Shown: one piece after another, positions 16,713 to 25,442 of the stretch
Numbering within the stretch: the stretch's first letter is position 1
Layout: each line of letters opens with the position of its first letter
NCBI RefSeq assembly: GCF_001042985.1
Contig: NZ_JYKY01000038.1
Coordinates: forward strand, 1 to 34,234
Direction of reading: 5' to 3'
DNA from: Pseudomonas lundensis
Lineage (GTDB): Bacteria > Pseudomonadota > Gammaproteobacteria > Pseudomonadales > Pseudomonadaceae
DNA length: 34,234 bases
Translations under genes and position numbers: made by a program
Notes under the pieces: model-generated
Told to the model about the DNA's origin: nothing
The model's input: the letters and a program-made list of their open reading frames with translations, nothing else
Database searches by the model: none

Positions 16713-17867
16713 TTGAAAAAGCTCTTTGCCCCGCTATGCCTTTCAGCGCTGGCACTGGCCCTCGCGGGGTGTGGCAAGACCCCCGACGCTGAAGAGAAAA
16801 CGCCCCTGGTCAAGGTGCGAACCGAAGTCATCGCCACCGCCCCGCTGTCAATCAATAACGAATTGAGCGGACGCATCGTGGCCCCGCGCGTGGCCGAGGT
16901 GCGCGCCCGGGTGGCCGGCGTTGTTCTCAAGCGTGTGTATGAAGAAGGCAGCGAGGTCAAACAGGGCGATGTCTTGTTCCTGATTGACCCCGCGCCTTTC
17001 AAAGCCGATCTGGACAGCGCACTGGCCGCCCTGCGCAAATCCGAAGCGCTGGCCTTGCAAGCCAGGCTGCAAAGTGAGCGATATGCCGCGCTGATCGACA
17101 GCAACGCCATCAGCGCTCAGGAATACGACAACGCCCGCGCGCAGGCGCAGCAGGCGCAAGCCGATGTCGCGGCCAATAAGGCAGCGGTGCAGCGTGCCCG
17201 CTTGAACCTGGGCTATGCGACCGTGACCGCGCCGATTTCCGGCCGCATCGGCCGCGCACTGGTCACGGAAGGGGCGTTGGTCGGTCAGGGTGAAGTCACG
17301 CCTTTGGCCCGCATTCAGCAACTCGACCCGGTGCACGTTGACCTGACCCAATCCACCCGTGACCTGGACAACCTGCGTGCGTCTTTCCGCGCTGGCGAAT
17401 TGCAGCAAGTCGGCAGCAATCAGGCCCGCGCAACCCTGATCCGCGATAACGGCAGCCTGTACCCGTTGCCGGGCAAATTGCTGTTCACCGACGTCAATGT
17501 AGATCCCAGCACGGGGCAGGTGATTTTGCGCAGCGAGTTTCCGAACCCGGATAACGACCTGTTGCCCGGCAGCTTTGTGCGCGTGCGCCTGGAGCAGGCC
17601 TTTAACCAACAAGGCATCAGCGTGCCGCAGCGCGCCATCTTGCGTGACAGCGCCGGAGTGGCGCAGGTGCTGCTGGTGGAAGCGGACAATCGCATCAAGC
17701 AACAACCCGTGCAGTTGGGTAACGCACAGGACGATCGCTGGATCGTCAACGGTGGCCTGAAAGCCGGCGACCGCATTGTCATCGAAGGCCTGCAACATGC
17801 CCGAGCGGGCGAACAGGTGCAAATCGATGACCCCGCACTTCCCCTCGTACAGTCCACGGATCGGTGA
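16713..17867 (+). CDS. mexM: RND periplasmic adaptor lipoprotein, MexM-like
   Basis: The product is 384 aa from a TTG start with AGAAGG eight bases upstream. The TTG is chosen because it puts KKLFAPLCLSALALALAGC directly at the N-terminus, a complete lipoprotein signal with C20. Membrane-fusion features follow: VRARVAGVVLKRVYEEGSEV as the first lipoyl half, an alpha hairpin at about 95-155, TAPISGRIGRALVTEGALVG as the second half, then NPDNDLLPGSFVRVRLEQA in the barrel. Length and context (adjacent RND pump of 1034 aa, no outer-membrane gene, divergent two-component system) match P. aeruginosa MexM/MexN, whose pump borrows OprM. Naming it mexM is inference from this layout. Its stop overlaps the start of the pump gene. 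Confidence 0.82.
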   Translation: MKKLFAPLCLSALALALAGCGKTPDAEEKTPLVKVRTEVIATAPLSINNELSGRIVAPRVAEVRARVAGVVLKRVYEEGSEVKQGDVLFLIDPAPFKADLDSALAALRKSEALALQARLQSERYAALIDSNAISAQEYDNARAQAQQAQADVAANKAAVQRARLNLGYATVTAPISGRIGRALVTEGALVGQGEVTPLARIQQLDPVHVDLTQSTRDLDNLRASFRAGELQQVGSNQARATLIRDNGSLYPLPGKLLFTDVNVDPSTGQVILRSEFPNPDNDLLPGSFVRVRLEQAFNQQGISVPQRAILRDSAGVAQVLLVEADNRIKQQPVQLGNAQDDRWIVNGGLKAGDRIVIEGLQHARAGEQVQIDDPALPLVQSTDR

Positions 17868-20800
17868 GCATGCCGCAGTTCTTTATCGATCGGCCCATTT
17901 TTGCGTGGGTCGTCGCGTTGTTCATTCTGCTGGCGGGGGCGTTGGCCATCCCGCAATTGCCTGTCGCGAAATACCCCAACGTTGCACCGCCCAAGGTTGA
18001 GGTCTATGCGGTGTACCCCGGCGCGTCTGCCCAGACGCTGGACGAAAGCGTGGTCAGCCTGATTGAGCAAGAGCTCAACGGCACGGATGGCCTGATGTAT
18101 TTCGAATCCCAGAGCAGCCTGGGCAGTGCCTCCATCACCGCCACGTTCAAGCCTGGCATTGACCCGGAGATGGCGCAGGTCGACGTACAAAACCGCCTTA
18201 AGGCCGTTGAGTCCCGTTTGCCTCAAGCGGTGATGCAGCAAGGGCTACAGGTCGAGAAAGTGTCGTCCGGCTTTTTGATGCTGGTGACGCTCACGGCCCA
18301 TAACAGCCCGCTGGACGAGGTCGCGTTCAGTGATTACCTTGCCCGCAACGTGATGAACGAAATCAAGCGGATCGAAGGCGTGGGCAAGGCCCAGCTCTAT
18401 GGCGCCGAACGGGCCATGCGCATCTGGATCGATCCGCAGAAGCTGATCGGCTTTCACCTGACCCCGGCAGACGTCAATCAGGCGATTGCCAATCAGAACG
18501 CGCAGGTCTCGGCGGGCAGCATCGGTGATTTGCCGGGCCGCCCGACCCAGGAGATCACTGCCACAGTGCTGGTCAAAGGCCAACTTTCGACCCCTGAAGA
18601 GTTTGGCGACATCGTGCTGCGGGCTAACCCGGACGGGTATACCGTGCGTGTGCGCGACGTGGCGCGGGTTGAAATCGGCAGTCAGGAATACCAGTACGGC
18701 ACTCGCCTCAATGGCAAGACCGCCACCGCCTTCAGCGTGCAACTGGCGCCCGAAGCCAATGCCCTGAGCACTGCCACCCTGATTCGCGCCAAGATGGACG
18801 AATTGAGTCGCTACTTCCCGGCAGGCGTTGAATACACCATCCCGTACGACACATCGCCCTTCGTCAAAGTCTCGATTACCAAGGTGATGTACACCCTGGT
18901 CGAGGCGATGGTGCTGGTGTTTGCCGTGATGTTTCTGTTTTTGCAGAACATCCGATACACGCTGATCCCGACACTGGTGGTGCCGGTCGCCCTGATGGGC
19001 ACGTTTGCCGCCATGCTGGTGCTCGGTTTCTCGATCAACGTGCTGACGATGTTCGGCATGGTGCTGGCCATCGGGATTCTGGTGGACGACGCCATTGTGG
19101 TGGTGGAAAACGTCGAGCGGATCATGGTGACCGAGGGGCTGTCCCCGCGCGAAGCCACACGCAAGGCCATGACCCAGATCAGCGGTGCAATCATCGGTAT
19201 CACCCTGGTGTTGGTGGCGGTGTTTATCCCGATGGCGTTCATGCCGGGCTCTGTGGGGGTGATTTACCAGCAGTTCTCGCTGTCGATGGCCACCTCGATC
19301 CTGTTCTCGGCGTTCCTGGCGCTGTCGCTGACCCCAGCGTTGTGCGCAACCCTGCTCAAACCCATCGCCAAGGGCGAGCACCATGCCAAGGGCGGCTTCT
19401 TTGGCTGGTTCAACGCGCGCTTTGAGCGGATGTCCCAAGGTTATGAGCACTGGGTGGTGCACGTGATCAAGCGCAGCGGGCGCTACCTGCTGGTGTACGG
19501 CGCCCTGCTGGTGATCCTGGTGGTGTGCTTTACGCGTCTGCCCTCTTCATTTTTGCCGGTCGAGGATCAGGGCTACACCATCACCGACATCCAGTTGCCG
19601 CCGGGTGCCAGCCAGGTGCGCACGATCAAGGTGGCCGAACAAATCGAGGCGCATAACGCCCGTGAACCAGGCGTGGGCAACACCACGATGATTCTGGGCT
19701 TCAGCTTCTCCGGTAACGGCCAGAACGCCGCACTGGCATTCACGACCATGAAAGATTGGTCCGAGCGCGGCACCAAAGATTCGGCATCAGCAATCGCGGA
19801 CCGTGCCAATGCCGCGTTCAGCGACCTCAAGGATGCCGTGGCATTTGCCATCCTGCCGCCGCCCGTCAGCGGGCTGGGCACCTCGAGCGGTTTTGAGTTC
19901 CGTCTGCAAGACCGTGGTGGCGTCGGATACGACGTGCTTATGCAAGCGCGCACTGAACTGCTGGCCTTGGCCGAGAAAAGCCCTGTGCTGACCAATGTGC
20001 GTGAAAGCGCGCTGGCCGAGAGCCCCCAGGTGCAATTGGAGGTGGACCGCAAGCGCGCCAATGCATTGGGCATTTCCTTTGCCGATATCGGGAACGTGTT
20101 GTCCACGGCAGTGGGGTCGGCTTACGTCAATGACTTCCCGAATCAGGGGCGCATGCAGCGCGTGGTGGTGCAGGCCGAGGGCGATCAGCGCAGTCAGGTT
20201 GAAGACCTGCTCAAGATCAATGTGCGTAACAACCTCGACAAGATGGTGCCGTTGTCGGCCTTTGTCCAAGCCCGCTGGATTCAGGGTGCCTCGCAGTTGA
20301 CGCGCTACAACGGTTATCCGGCCATCAGCATTTCCGGCGAAGCGGCCCCTGGCCACAGCACCGGCGAAGCGATGATCGAGATCCAGCGCCTGGTCGCACA
20401 GCTGCCTGCTGGCATGGGCATGGAATGGACCGGTCTGTCGCTGGAAGAAAAAATCTCCGGCGCACAGGCGCCGATCCTGCTGGGGCTGTCCTTGTTGGTG
20501 GTGTTCTTGTGCCTGGCAGCCCTGTATGAAAGCTGGTCGATTCCCACGGCGGTCCTGCTGGTTGTGCCTCTGGGCGTATTGGGCGCGGTGCTGGCAGTGA
20601 CGTTGCGGGGGATGCCCAATGACGTGTTCTTCAAGGTGGGGTTGATCACGATCATTGGCCTGTCAGCCAAGAACGCGATCCTGATCATCGAGTTCGCCAA
20701 GACCTTGTATGACGAAGGCCATGATTTGGTGGATGCAACCGTACAGGCGGCGCGCTTGCGTCTGCGCCCGATTGTGATGACCTCGCTGGCCTTCATTCTC

Positions 20801-20968
20801 GGCGTCGTACCGCTGGCCATCGCCACCGGTGCGAGCTCCGCCAGTCAACAGGCCATTGGTACGGGCGTCATTGGCGGCATGATCGTGGCCACGCTGGCGG
20901 TGGTTTTCGTGCCGGTCTTCTTTGTGGTGGTCATGAAACGGGTGAGAAGAACACCGCGAGCCGATTAA
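17864..20968 (+). CDS. mexN: RND multidrug efflux transporter, MexN-like
   Basis: The product is 1034 aa from a GTG (17864) that overlaps the adaptor's stop; an ATG two codons later gives MPQFFIDRPIFAWV and may be the true start. HAE1-type RND features are complete: the N-terminal FFIDRPIFAWVVAL helix, two periplasmic porter loops, the proton-relay aspartates in GILVDDAIVVVENVER (near residue 405), and the lysine in GLSAKNAILIIEFAKT. It differs clearly from MexF in this window and is about 25 residues shorter. No outer-membrane channel gene follows; the next gene is a DUF1345 membrane protein 52 bases on. The pump presumably uses a channel encoded elsewhere (OprM type) or OprN from the nearby operon. 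Confidence 0.87.
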   Translation: MSMPQFFIDRPIFAWVVALFILLAGALAIPQLPVAKYPNVAPPKVEVYAVYPGASAQTLDESVVSLIEQELNGTDGLMYFESQSSLGSASITATFKPGIDPEMAQVDVQNRLKAVESRLPQAVMQQGLQVEKVSSGFLMLVTLTAHNSPLDEVAFSDYLARNVMNEIKRIEGVGKAQLYGAERAMRIWIDPQKLIGFHLTPADVNQAIANQNAQVSAGSIGDLPGRPTQEITATVLVKGQLSTPEEFGDIVLRANPDGYTVRVRDVARVEIGSQEYQYGTRLNGKTATAFSVQLAPEANALSTATLIRAKMDELSRYFPAGVEYTIPYDTSPFVKVSITKVMYTLVEAMVLVFAVMFLFLQNIRYTLIPTLVVPVALMGTFAAMLVLGFSINVLTMFGMVLAIGILVDDAIVVVENVERIMVTEGLSPREATRKAMTQISGAIIGITLVLVAVFIPMAFMPGSVGVIYQQFSLSMATSILFSAFLALSLTPALCATLLKPIAKGEHHAKGGFFGWFNARFERMSQGYEHWVVHVIKRSGRYLLVYGALLVILVVCFTRLPSSFLPVEDQGYTITDIQLPPGASQVRTIKVAEQIEAHNAREPGVGNTTMILGFSFSGNGQNAALAFTTMKDWSERGTKDSASAIADRANAAFSDLKDAVAFAILPPPVSGLGTSSGFEFRLQDRGGVGYDVLMQARTELLALAEKSPVLTNVRESALAESPQVQLEVDRKRANALGISFADIGNVLSTAVGSAYVNDFPNQGRMQRVVVQAEGDQRSQVEDLLKINVRNNLDKMVPLSAFVQARWIQGASQLTRYNGYPAISISGEAAPGHSTGEAMIEIQRLVAQLPAGMGMEWTGLSLEEKISGAQAPILLGLSLLVVFLCLAALYESWSIPTAVLLVVPLGVLGAVLAVTLRGMPNDVFFKVGLITIIGLSAKNAILIIEFAKTLYDEGHDLVDATVQAARLRLRPIVMTSLAFILGVVPLAIATGASSASQQAIGTGVIGGMIVATLAVVFVPVFFVVVMKRVRRTPRAD

Positions 20969-21020
20969 GCGTCGACGGCGCGTGCTAAGGTTCAGCAATA
21001 CCTCGTTACAGGGACTGTTT

Positions 21021-21659
21021 ATGCCGCACCTTGCACGCACTCACCCTCGCCTGACCGCTGCCACTGTTCTGGGGGTGGCGGTCGGGATTTTCGCCCCCGC
21101 CGCGACCCTGACCACACAATTTTTACTGGGCTGGAATGTCGGTGTCTGGCTGTACCTGGCGTTGACGCTGTGGCTGGTCATTCGCGCTAAAGCCTGCGAT
21201 GTCAAACGTACGGCAGAGGTCGAAGACGAAAATGCCAGCATGGTGCTGTTCACGGTCTGTGTGGCGGCATTGGCCAGCCTGGCGGCGATCACCCTTGAGC
21301 TTTCCGGCAACAGCAAACTCAGCAACGCCGATCAGGCCATGCACTACGCGTTTACCGGCATGACCATCGTCGGGTCGTGGTTGATGATCGGGGTTATTTT
21401 CAGCCTGCACTACGCCCGGCTGTTCTATAACCACGAGGGGCCGGAGCCTGCCCTGCGCTTTCCTGAGGGGGAGCTGGACCCCGATTACTGGGACTTTCTC
21501 TACTTCTCGTTCACGCTGAGCGTGGCGGTACAAACCGCCGACGTAGCGATTGCCACCCGCGAGATGCGAAAAGCCGTGCTGGGGCATTCGCTGCTGGGGT
21601 TTTTGTTCAATACCGCTGTGCTGGGGTTCTCGATCAACATCGCTGCCGGATTGTTTTAG
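21021..21659 (+). CDS. DUF1345 family inner-membrane protein
   Basis: The product is 212 aa from the ATG at 21021 (MPHLARTHPRL), which has AGGGA seven bases upstream; an upstream in-frame start lacks such a site. There are about five hydrophobic segments: two near the N-terminus, two in the centre (MVLFTVCVAALASLAAITLEL and FTGMTIVGSWLMIGVIFSLHYAR) and one at the C-terminus. The conserved family segment is LDFLYFSF-type, here YWDFLYFSFTLSVAVQTADVAI. DUF1345 proteins have no established function. It lies close behind the mexN-like gene and may be co-transcribed with the pump. A terminator follows at once. Confidence 0.82.
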   Translation: MPHLARTHPRLTAATVLGVAVGIFAPAATLTTQFLLGWNVGVWLYLALTLWLVIRAKACDVKRTAEVEDENASMVLFTVCVAALASLAAITLELSGNSKLSNADQAMHYAFTGMTIVGSWLMIGVIFSLHYARLFYNHEGPEPALRFPEGELDPDYWDFLYFSFTLSVAVQTADVAIATREMRKAVLGHSLLGFLFNTAVLGFSINIAAGLF

Positions 21660-21663
21660 CCTC

Positions 21664-21704
21664 AAAAAAAACGCCCGGCCGAATGATCGGGCGGGCGTTT
21701 TTTT
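21664..21704. terminator. Bidirectional terminator between the DUF1345 gene and hpd
   Basis: ACGCCCG (21671-21677) pairs with CGGGCGT (21692-21698), with an inner CCGA/TCGG stem. A-rich sequence precedes it and seven T residues follow, so it can end transcription of both convergent genes. Confidence 0.9.
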
Positions 21705-21715
21705 AGGTGTCAGGA

Positions 21716-22792
21716 TCAGTCTGCGGTCAAAACACCGCGACGCACCTGATCGCGTTCGATGGATTCGAACAGGGCTTTGAAGTTGCCTTCGCCAAAACCG
21801 TCGTCGCCCTTGCGCTGGATGAACTCGAAGAACACCGGGCCCATCAGGGTTTCGGAGAAGATTTGCAGCAGCAAGCGCTTGTCGCCCTTGTCGGACGAGC
21901 CGTCGAGCAAGATCCCGCGAGATTGCAGGGCCTCTACCGACTCGCCATGGTTGGGCAAGCGGCCTTCAAGCATTTCGTAGTAGGTGTCTGGTGGCGCGGT
22001 CATGAAACGCATGCCGATTTTCTTCAGTGCGTCCCAGGTCTTGACCAGGTCATCGCTGAGGAATGCCACGTGCTGGATGCCTTCGCCGTTGAACTGCATC
22101 AGGAACTCTTCGATCTGCCCTGCGCCCTTGGACGACTCTTCGTTCAACGGGATGCGGATCATGCCGTCCGGGGCGGTCATGGCCTTGGAAGTCAGGCCGG
22201 TGTACTCACCCTTGATGTCGAAGTAACGAATCTCACGGAAGTTGAACAGTTTTTCGTAGAAGTTAGCCCAGTACGCCATGCGGCCGCGGTACACGTTGTG
22301 GGTCAGGTGATCGATGATTTTCAGGCCCGCCCCCACTGGATGACGGTCCACGCCTTCAATGAACACGAAGTCGATGTCATAGATCGAGCTGCCTTCGCCA
22401 TAGCGGTCGATCAGGTACAGCGGCGCACCGCCGATGCCCTTGATCGCGGGCAGGTTCAGCTCCATTGGGCCGGTCGGGATTTCAATGGGTTGTGCGCCCA
22501 GCTCAAGGGCACGGGCATACGCCTGCTGCGCATTGCGCACGCGAAAGGCCATGCCGCACACGGACGGGCCGTGTTCGGCAGCAAAGTAGGAGGCTACGCT
22601 GTGAGGCTCATTATTGAGGATCAGGTTGATGTCGCCCTGACGGTACAGGTGTACAGCTTTGGAGCGATGGGTAGCGACTTTGGTGAAACCCATGATTTCA
22701 AAAATGGGTTCGAGGGTATTCGGCACAGGGGATGCGAACTCGATGAATTCAAAGCCCATCAGACCCATTGGGTTTTCGTATAGATCAGCCAT
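21716..22792 (-). CDS. hpd: 4-hydroxyphenylpyruvate dioxygenase
   Basis: The product is 358 aa, the length of the well-studied P. fluorescens enzyme. It converts 4-hydroxyphenylpyruvate and O2 to homogentisate and CO2 in tyrosine breakdown, in the cytoplasm. The three ferrous-iron ligands are visible: H162 (IIDHLTHNV), H241 (GIQHVAF) and E323 (FFEFIQR). These equal H161, H240 and E322 of the known structure, which lacks the initiator methionine. The two vicinal-oxygen-chelate domains and the C-terminal FGEGNFKALFESIERDQ tail are complete. No other tyrosine-catabolism gene is adjacent. Pyomelanin would form if homogentisate accumulated, but nothing here shows that. Confidence 0.97.
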   Translation of the reverse strand: MADLYENPMGLMGFEFIEFASPVPNTLEPIFEIMGFTKVATHRSKAVHLYRQGDINLILNNEPHSVASYFAAEHGPSVCGMAFRVRNAQQAYARALELGAQPIEIPTGPMELNLPAIKGIGGAPLYLIDRYGEGSSIYDIDFVFIEGVDRHPVGAGLKIIDHLTHNVYRGRMAYWANFYEKLFNFREIRYFDIKGEYTGLTSKAMTAPDGMIRIPLNEESSKGAGQIEEFLMQFNGEGIQHVAFLSDDLVKTWDALKKIGMRFMTAPPDTYYEMLEGRLPNHGESVEALQSRGILLDGSSDKGDKRLLLQIFSETLMGPVFFEFIQRKGDDGFGEGNFKALFESIERDQVRRGVLTAD

Positions 22793-23129
22793 TTTGGCGC
22801 CTCATCATGGTCATTTTTAGAATTAACGTAGGGTTATTTGCTAAGAATGCAGAGGCTGTCAGGCGGCGCACAGGAGATGCCACGTACACTGCGCGCAAGG
22901 AAATCACCGTGAATCAGTTGGAACCCGAATATCTTCATGTCGACCCATCTCGTGCGGGCGGGGCTTCTGCTTGCAGAAGTCATTATTCTTGTATGCGTAA
23001 GCGGATTCTACATGGCGTAATCAGGTTTGTCCCCGCCACGCGTGAATTTGTGGCGTACCAATGCTAGCCTTTTCCTATTACGGCCCACCTTCTTTCTATT
23101 TATAGCCCTTTGTCTGTGCAGGAACCTGA
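22793..23129. other. 337-base divergent intergenic region hpd / EAL gene
   Basis: This holds the promoters of both divergent genes. An AT-rich tract lies next to hpd (22800-22850) and another next to the EAL gene (23070-23110). A 99-codon open frame from 22768 crosses it but begins inside hpd, has no ribosome site and no recognisable content. I see no palindrome strong enough to call an operator. Confidence 0.5.
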
Positions 23130-24680
23130 ATGCCTTTGACGCTGAAGTTGACCCGCAGATGGACAGAGCGTTACGCGTTGGTTGTGCTCAGTGGTTTACT
23201 GCCCGTGGTGCTGGGCCTGTTCATCATCGCCTGGCAGGCTGACCGCTCACTCAAGCTGGTGGCTAAACAGACCGTCACCGAAGCGGTCAGGCAATTCGAC
23301 CAGATGCTCGATAACGCGGCACTGGCCACCGACGTGGTGTTGCCCTTATCCGGCCAGGAATGCACCCAGGTCGAACTGGCCCTGCGCGATCAAGTCACTC
23401 GTCGTCCCTTTGTCCGCTCAGTCAATCTGGTGTGGGACAACCAGCTGTATTGCTCTTCCTTGTTTGGCAATTTCAAAGAAACCGTCAACCCGGAAAATTA
23501 CGTGGCAGGTCGATTGTGGTTGATGTCGGGCAACCCGGTCACCCCGAATGAACCGCTGTTGATCTTGCGCAAACAGAAAGACCATCAAGGCGTGTTGGTC
23601 AGCCTTTATGGTTTTCACCTGGTCAATGTGTTGGGGCTGATCAATCATAAAACCCTGTTATTGCTGCAAGTGGGCGACGCCTGGATAGATCGCTATGGGG
23701 TCGCTCGCACAACGCCTGTGCCTGACTATCCGGTGGCGCAGGTCAGCTTGCCCTCTGCGCAATACCCTTACCGCGTCGTGGCCGGTTTCAGCGACGGCGA
23801 GGTGTGGCGTTTTGCGTTTATGGAATACCCCGGATTGATCGCCTTAATGATCTTTTTGGGCGTGGTCTCGGCGGGCACCGTTCGCTGGTTGCAAAAGCGC
23901 GCGTCGTCTCCCAGCCATGAACTTCAGCGTGGGCTGGAGGCCGGAGAATTCATTCCTTTCTTTCAGCCCATCGTGCGGGCTGATGACCGACAGTGGGCGG
24001 GCGCGGAAGTATTGATGCGCTGGCAACACCCACGAGAAGGTTTGGTGCGCCCTGATTTGTTTATACCGTTTGCCGAACACTCCGGGCTTATCGTGCCTAT
24101 GACGCGATCTTTGATGCAGCAAACAGCAAAGCTACTGGCGCCACATGCCACTAGCATGGAGCCGGGGTTTCATATCGGGTTCAATATCACGGCGCGTCAC
24201 TGCCAGGATCTGGAACTGGTTGAAGATTGCAGGACGTTCCTTAAAGCGTTTGCGCCAGGGCATATCAAACTGGTACTGGAGTTAACGGAGCGCGAATTAA
24301 TCGTGCCCAGCGAATTGACGCACCGCTTATTCGCCCAACTTCATGAATTAGGGGTGATGATTGCCATTGATGATTTTGGTACCGGACATTCCAGTCTGGG
24401 CTACCTGCACGAATTCAATGTCGATTACCTGAAGATAGATCAAAGTTTCGTCGCCATGATTGGTGCCGATGCGCTGTCCATTCATATTCTCGACGCCATT
24501 ATTGAGCTCAGCGCAAAACTGGGCCTGGGCGTTGTCGCTGAAGGGATTGAAACCGAAGAACAAAGCCAGTATCTGGCGGCCCGGGGTGTGGCGTTTTTAC
24601 AGGGTTATCTGTTTGCGCGCCCGTTACCGGCGGACCAGTTCATCGTGTCTTTGCGCGAGCGACCGGCCCGAAAAACTTAG
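23130..24680 (+). CDS. CSS-domain EAL cyclic-di-GMP phosphodiesterase
   Basis: The product is 516 aa. A start ATG with AGGAA six bases upstream leads to a membrane span at about 16-35, a periplasmic CSS-motif domain, a second span at about 233-252, and a cytoplasmic EAL domain at 265-505. The CSS motif is exact (C108-S-S), with the partner cysteine C78; in known members these form a disulfide that restrains activity and is sensed through DsbA/DsbB. EAL catalytic residues are all present: E293 (in EVL rather than EAL), N352, E384, D414-D415, K435 and E471. It should therefore hydrolyse cyclic-di-GMP and lower biofilm signalling in response to periplasmic redox state. It has no GGDEF domain. 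Confidence 0.92.
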   Translation: MPLTLKLTRRWTERYALVVLSGLLPVVLGLFIIAWQADRSLKLVAKQTVTEAVRQFDQMLDNAALATDVVLPLSGQECTQVELALRDQVTRRPFVRSVNLVWDNQLYCSSLFGNFKETVNPENYVAGRLWLMSGNPVTPNEPLLILRKQKDHQGVLVSLYGFHLVNVLGLINHKTLLLLQVGDAWIDRYGVARTTPVPDYPVAQVSLPSAQYPYRVVAGFSDGEVWRFAFMEYPGLIALMIFLGVVSAGTVRWLQKRASSPSHELQRGLEAGEFIPFFQPIVRADDRQWAGAEVLMRWQHPREGLVRPDLFIPFAEHSGLIVPMTRSLMQQTAKLLAPHATSMEPGFHIGFNITARHCQDLELVEDCRTFLKAFAPGHIKLVLELTERELIVPSELTHRLFAQLHELGVMIAIDDFGTGHSSLGYLHEFNVDYLKIDQSFVAMIGADALSIHILDAIIELSAKLGLGVVAEGIETEEQSQYLAARGVAFLQGYLFARPLPADQFIVSLRERPARKT

Positions 24681-24920
24681 AGGGGCGATCGTTTATCAGC
24701 CTTAATTGAACCCTTCGTACTAACTGCGTGTGGTGTGTGGCAGTTTGCAGATTAACAACTACAATTTTTTTGACCGAATCCAGGTCGTCCGAATAGTTGT
24801 GTTACTGGGCAGTCATTGTCAAAGAACGGATGAAATACTGCCCTGTCTACCTTATGTTGCCCATCTTTCTTTCTACACATCGGTTAGGTACATACCGAAC
24901 CCACGATCGGAGTAATGACT
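24681..24920. promoter_or_regulatory. AT-rich promoter region of mvaU
   Basis: About 240 bases without a gene, clearly richer in A+T than the surroundings, with tracts such as CAATTTTTTTGACC near 24762-24775. H-NS-like MvaT/MvaU proteins bind such DNA, so autoregulation is likely by analogy. No specific promoter boxes are called. Confidence 0.45.
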
Positions 24921-25280
24921 TTGAGCAGACTTGCCGAGTTTCGCGCCGCTGAAAAGGCGCTGCAAGAACAAATGGCGCAGTTGGAGGCCTTGAAAAATGA
25001 TGCCGGTTTAAAAAAGGAGATTGAATTCGAGCAAAAACTTCAAGGATTGATGAAGTCCTACAATAAGAATTTGCGCGACATCATTGCGATTCTTGATCCT
25101 CACCCGGTGACATCAAAGGTTTCGACGGCCCCTAAACAGCGCAAAGCCCGTGTCGTAAAGGTCTACCACAACCCGCATACCGGTGAACTGATTGAAACCA
25201 AAGGCGGTAACCACCGCGGGCTCAAAGCCTGGAAAGAACAGTACGGCGCATCAACGGTAGAAAGCTGGGTGAGAACCTGA
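24921..25280 (+). CDS. mvaU: MvaT/MvaU-family H-NS-like nucleoid protein
   Basis: The product is 119 aa if translation starts at TTG 24921, giving MSRLAEFRAAEKAL, which matches the usual MvaU N-terminus. An ATG six bases earlier adds two residues, but its GGAG site would be only 2 bases away, whereas the TTG has 8-base spacing. The N-terminal coiled-coil oligomerisation region (about 1-60, LKKEIEFEQKLQGLMKSY) and the C-terminal AT-hook-like DNA-binding region (VKVYHNPHTGELIETKGGNH, LKAWKEQYG, VESWV) are both complete. It silences AT-rich, often foreign, DNA and could act on the low-G+C parts of this window. Resemblance is greater to MvaU than to MvaT. Confidence 0.93.
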   Translation: MSRLAEFRAAEKALQEQMAQLEALKNDAGLKKEIEFEQKLQGLMKSYNKNLRDIIAILDPHPVTSKVSTAPKQRKARVVKVYHNPHTGELIETKGGNHRGLKAWKEQYGASTVESWVRT

Positions 25281-25293
25281 CCCTTCATCCAAA

Positions 25294-25318
25294 AGCCCTG
25301 TTCGTCAGGGCTTTTTTT
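25294..25318 (+). terminator. Intrinsic terminator of mvaU
   Basis: AGCCCTG (25294-25300) pairs with CAGGGCT (25306-25312) around TTCGT, followed by seven T residues, 14 bases after the mvaU stop. Confidence 0.93.
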
Positions 25319-25425
25319 GGCGATTTATTCGGCGTCTGCCTCTACACAGCGTATTCGCCCGAGGGCCGATCGTGCGCAGACCGTTCAGCCGGCAGACCGG
25401 TCCGATAGTCGCAGGCGCATCAATA

Positions 25426-25442
25426 TTCACAATTTTTTCACA
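25426..25442. promoter_or_regulatory. Pair of TTCACA repeats upstream of the gloA region
   Basis: TTCACAATTTTTTCACA contains two TTCACA copies 11 bases apart. The same arrangement with 10-base spacing occurs before the mexM-like gene (16601-16616). A shared response regulator could bind both; this is inference. Confidence 0.35.

Noticed and set aside
22768..23067. A 99-codon open frame starting inside hpd
   Set aside because: Overlaps the hpd start antisense, has no ribosome site and no family resemblance.
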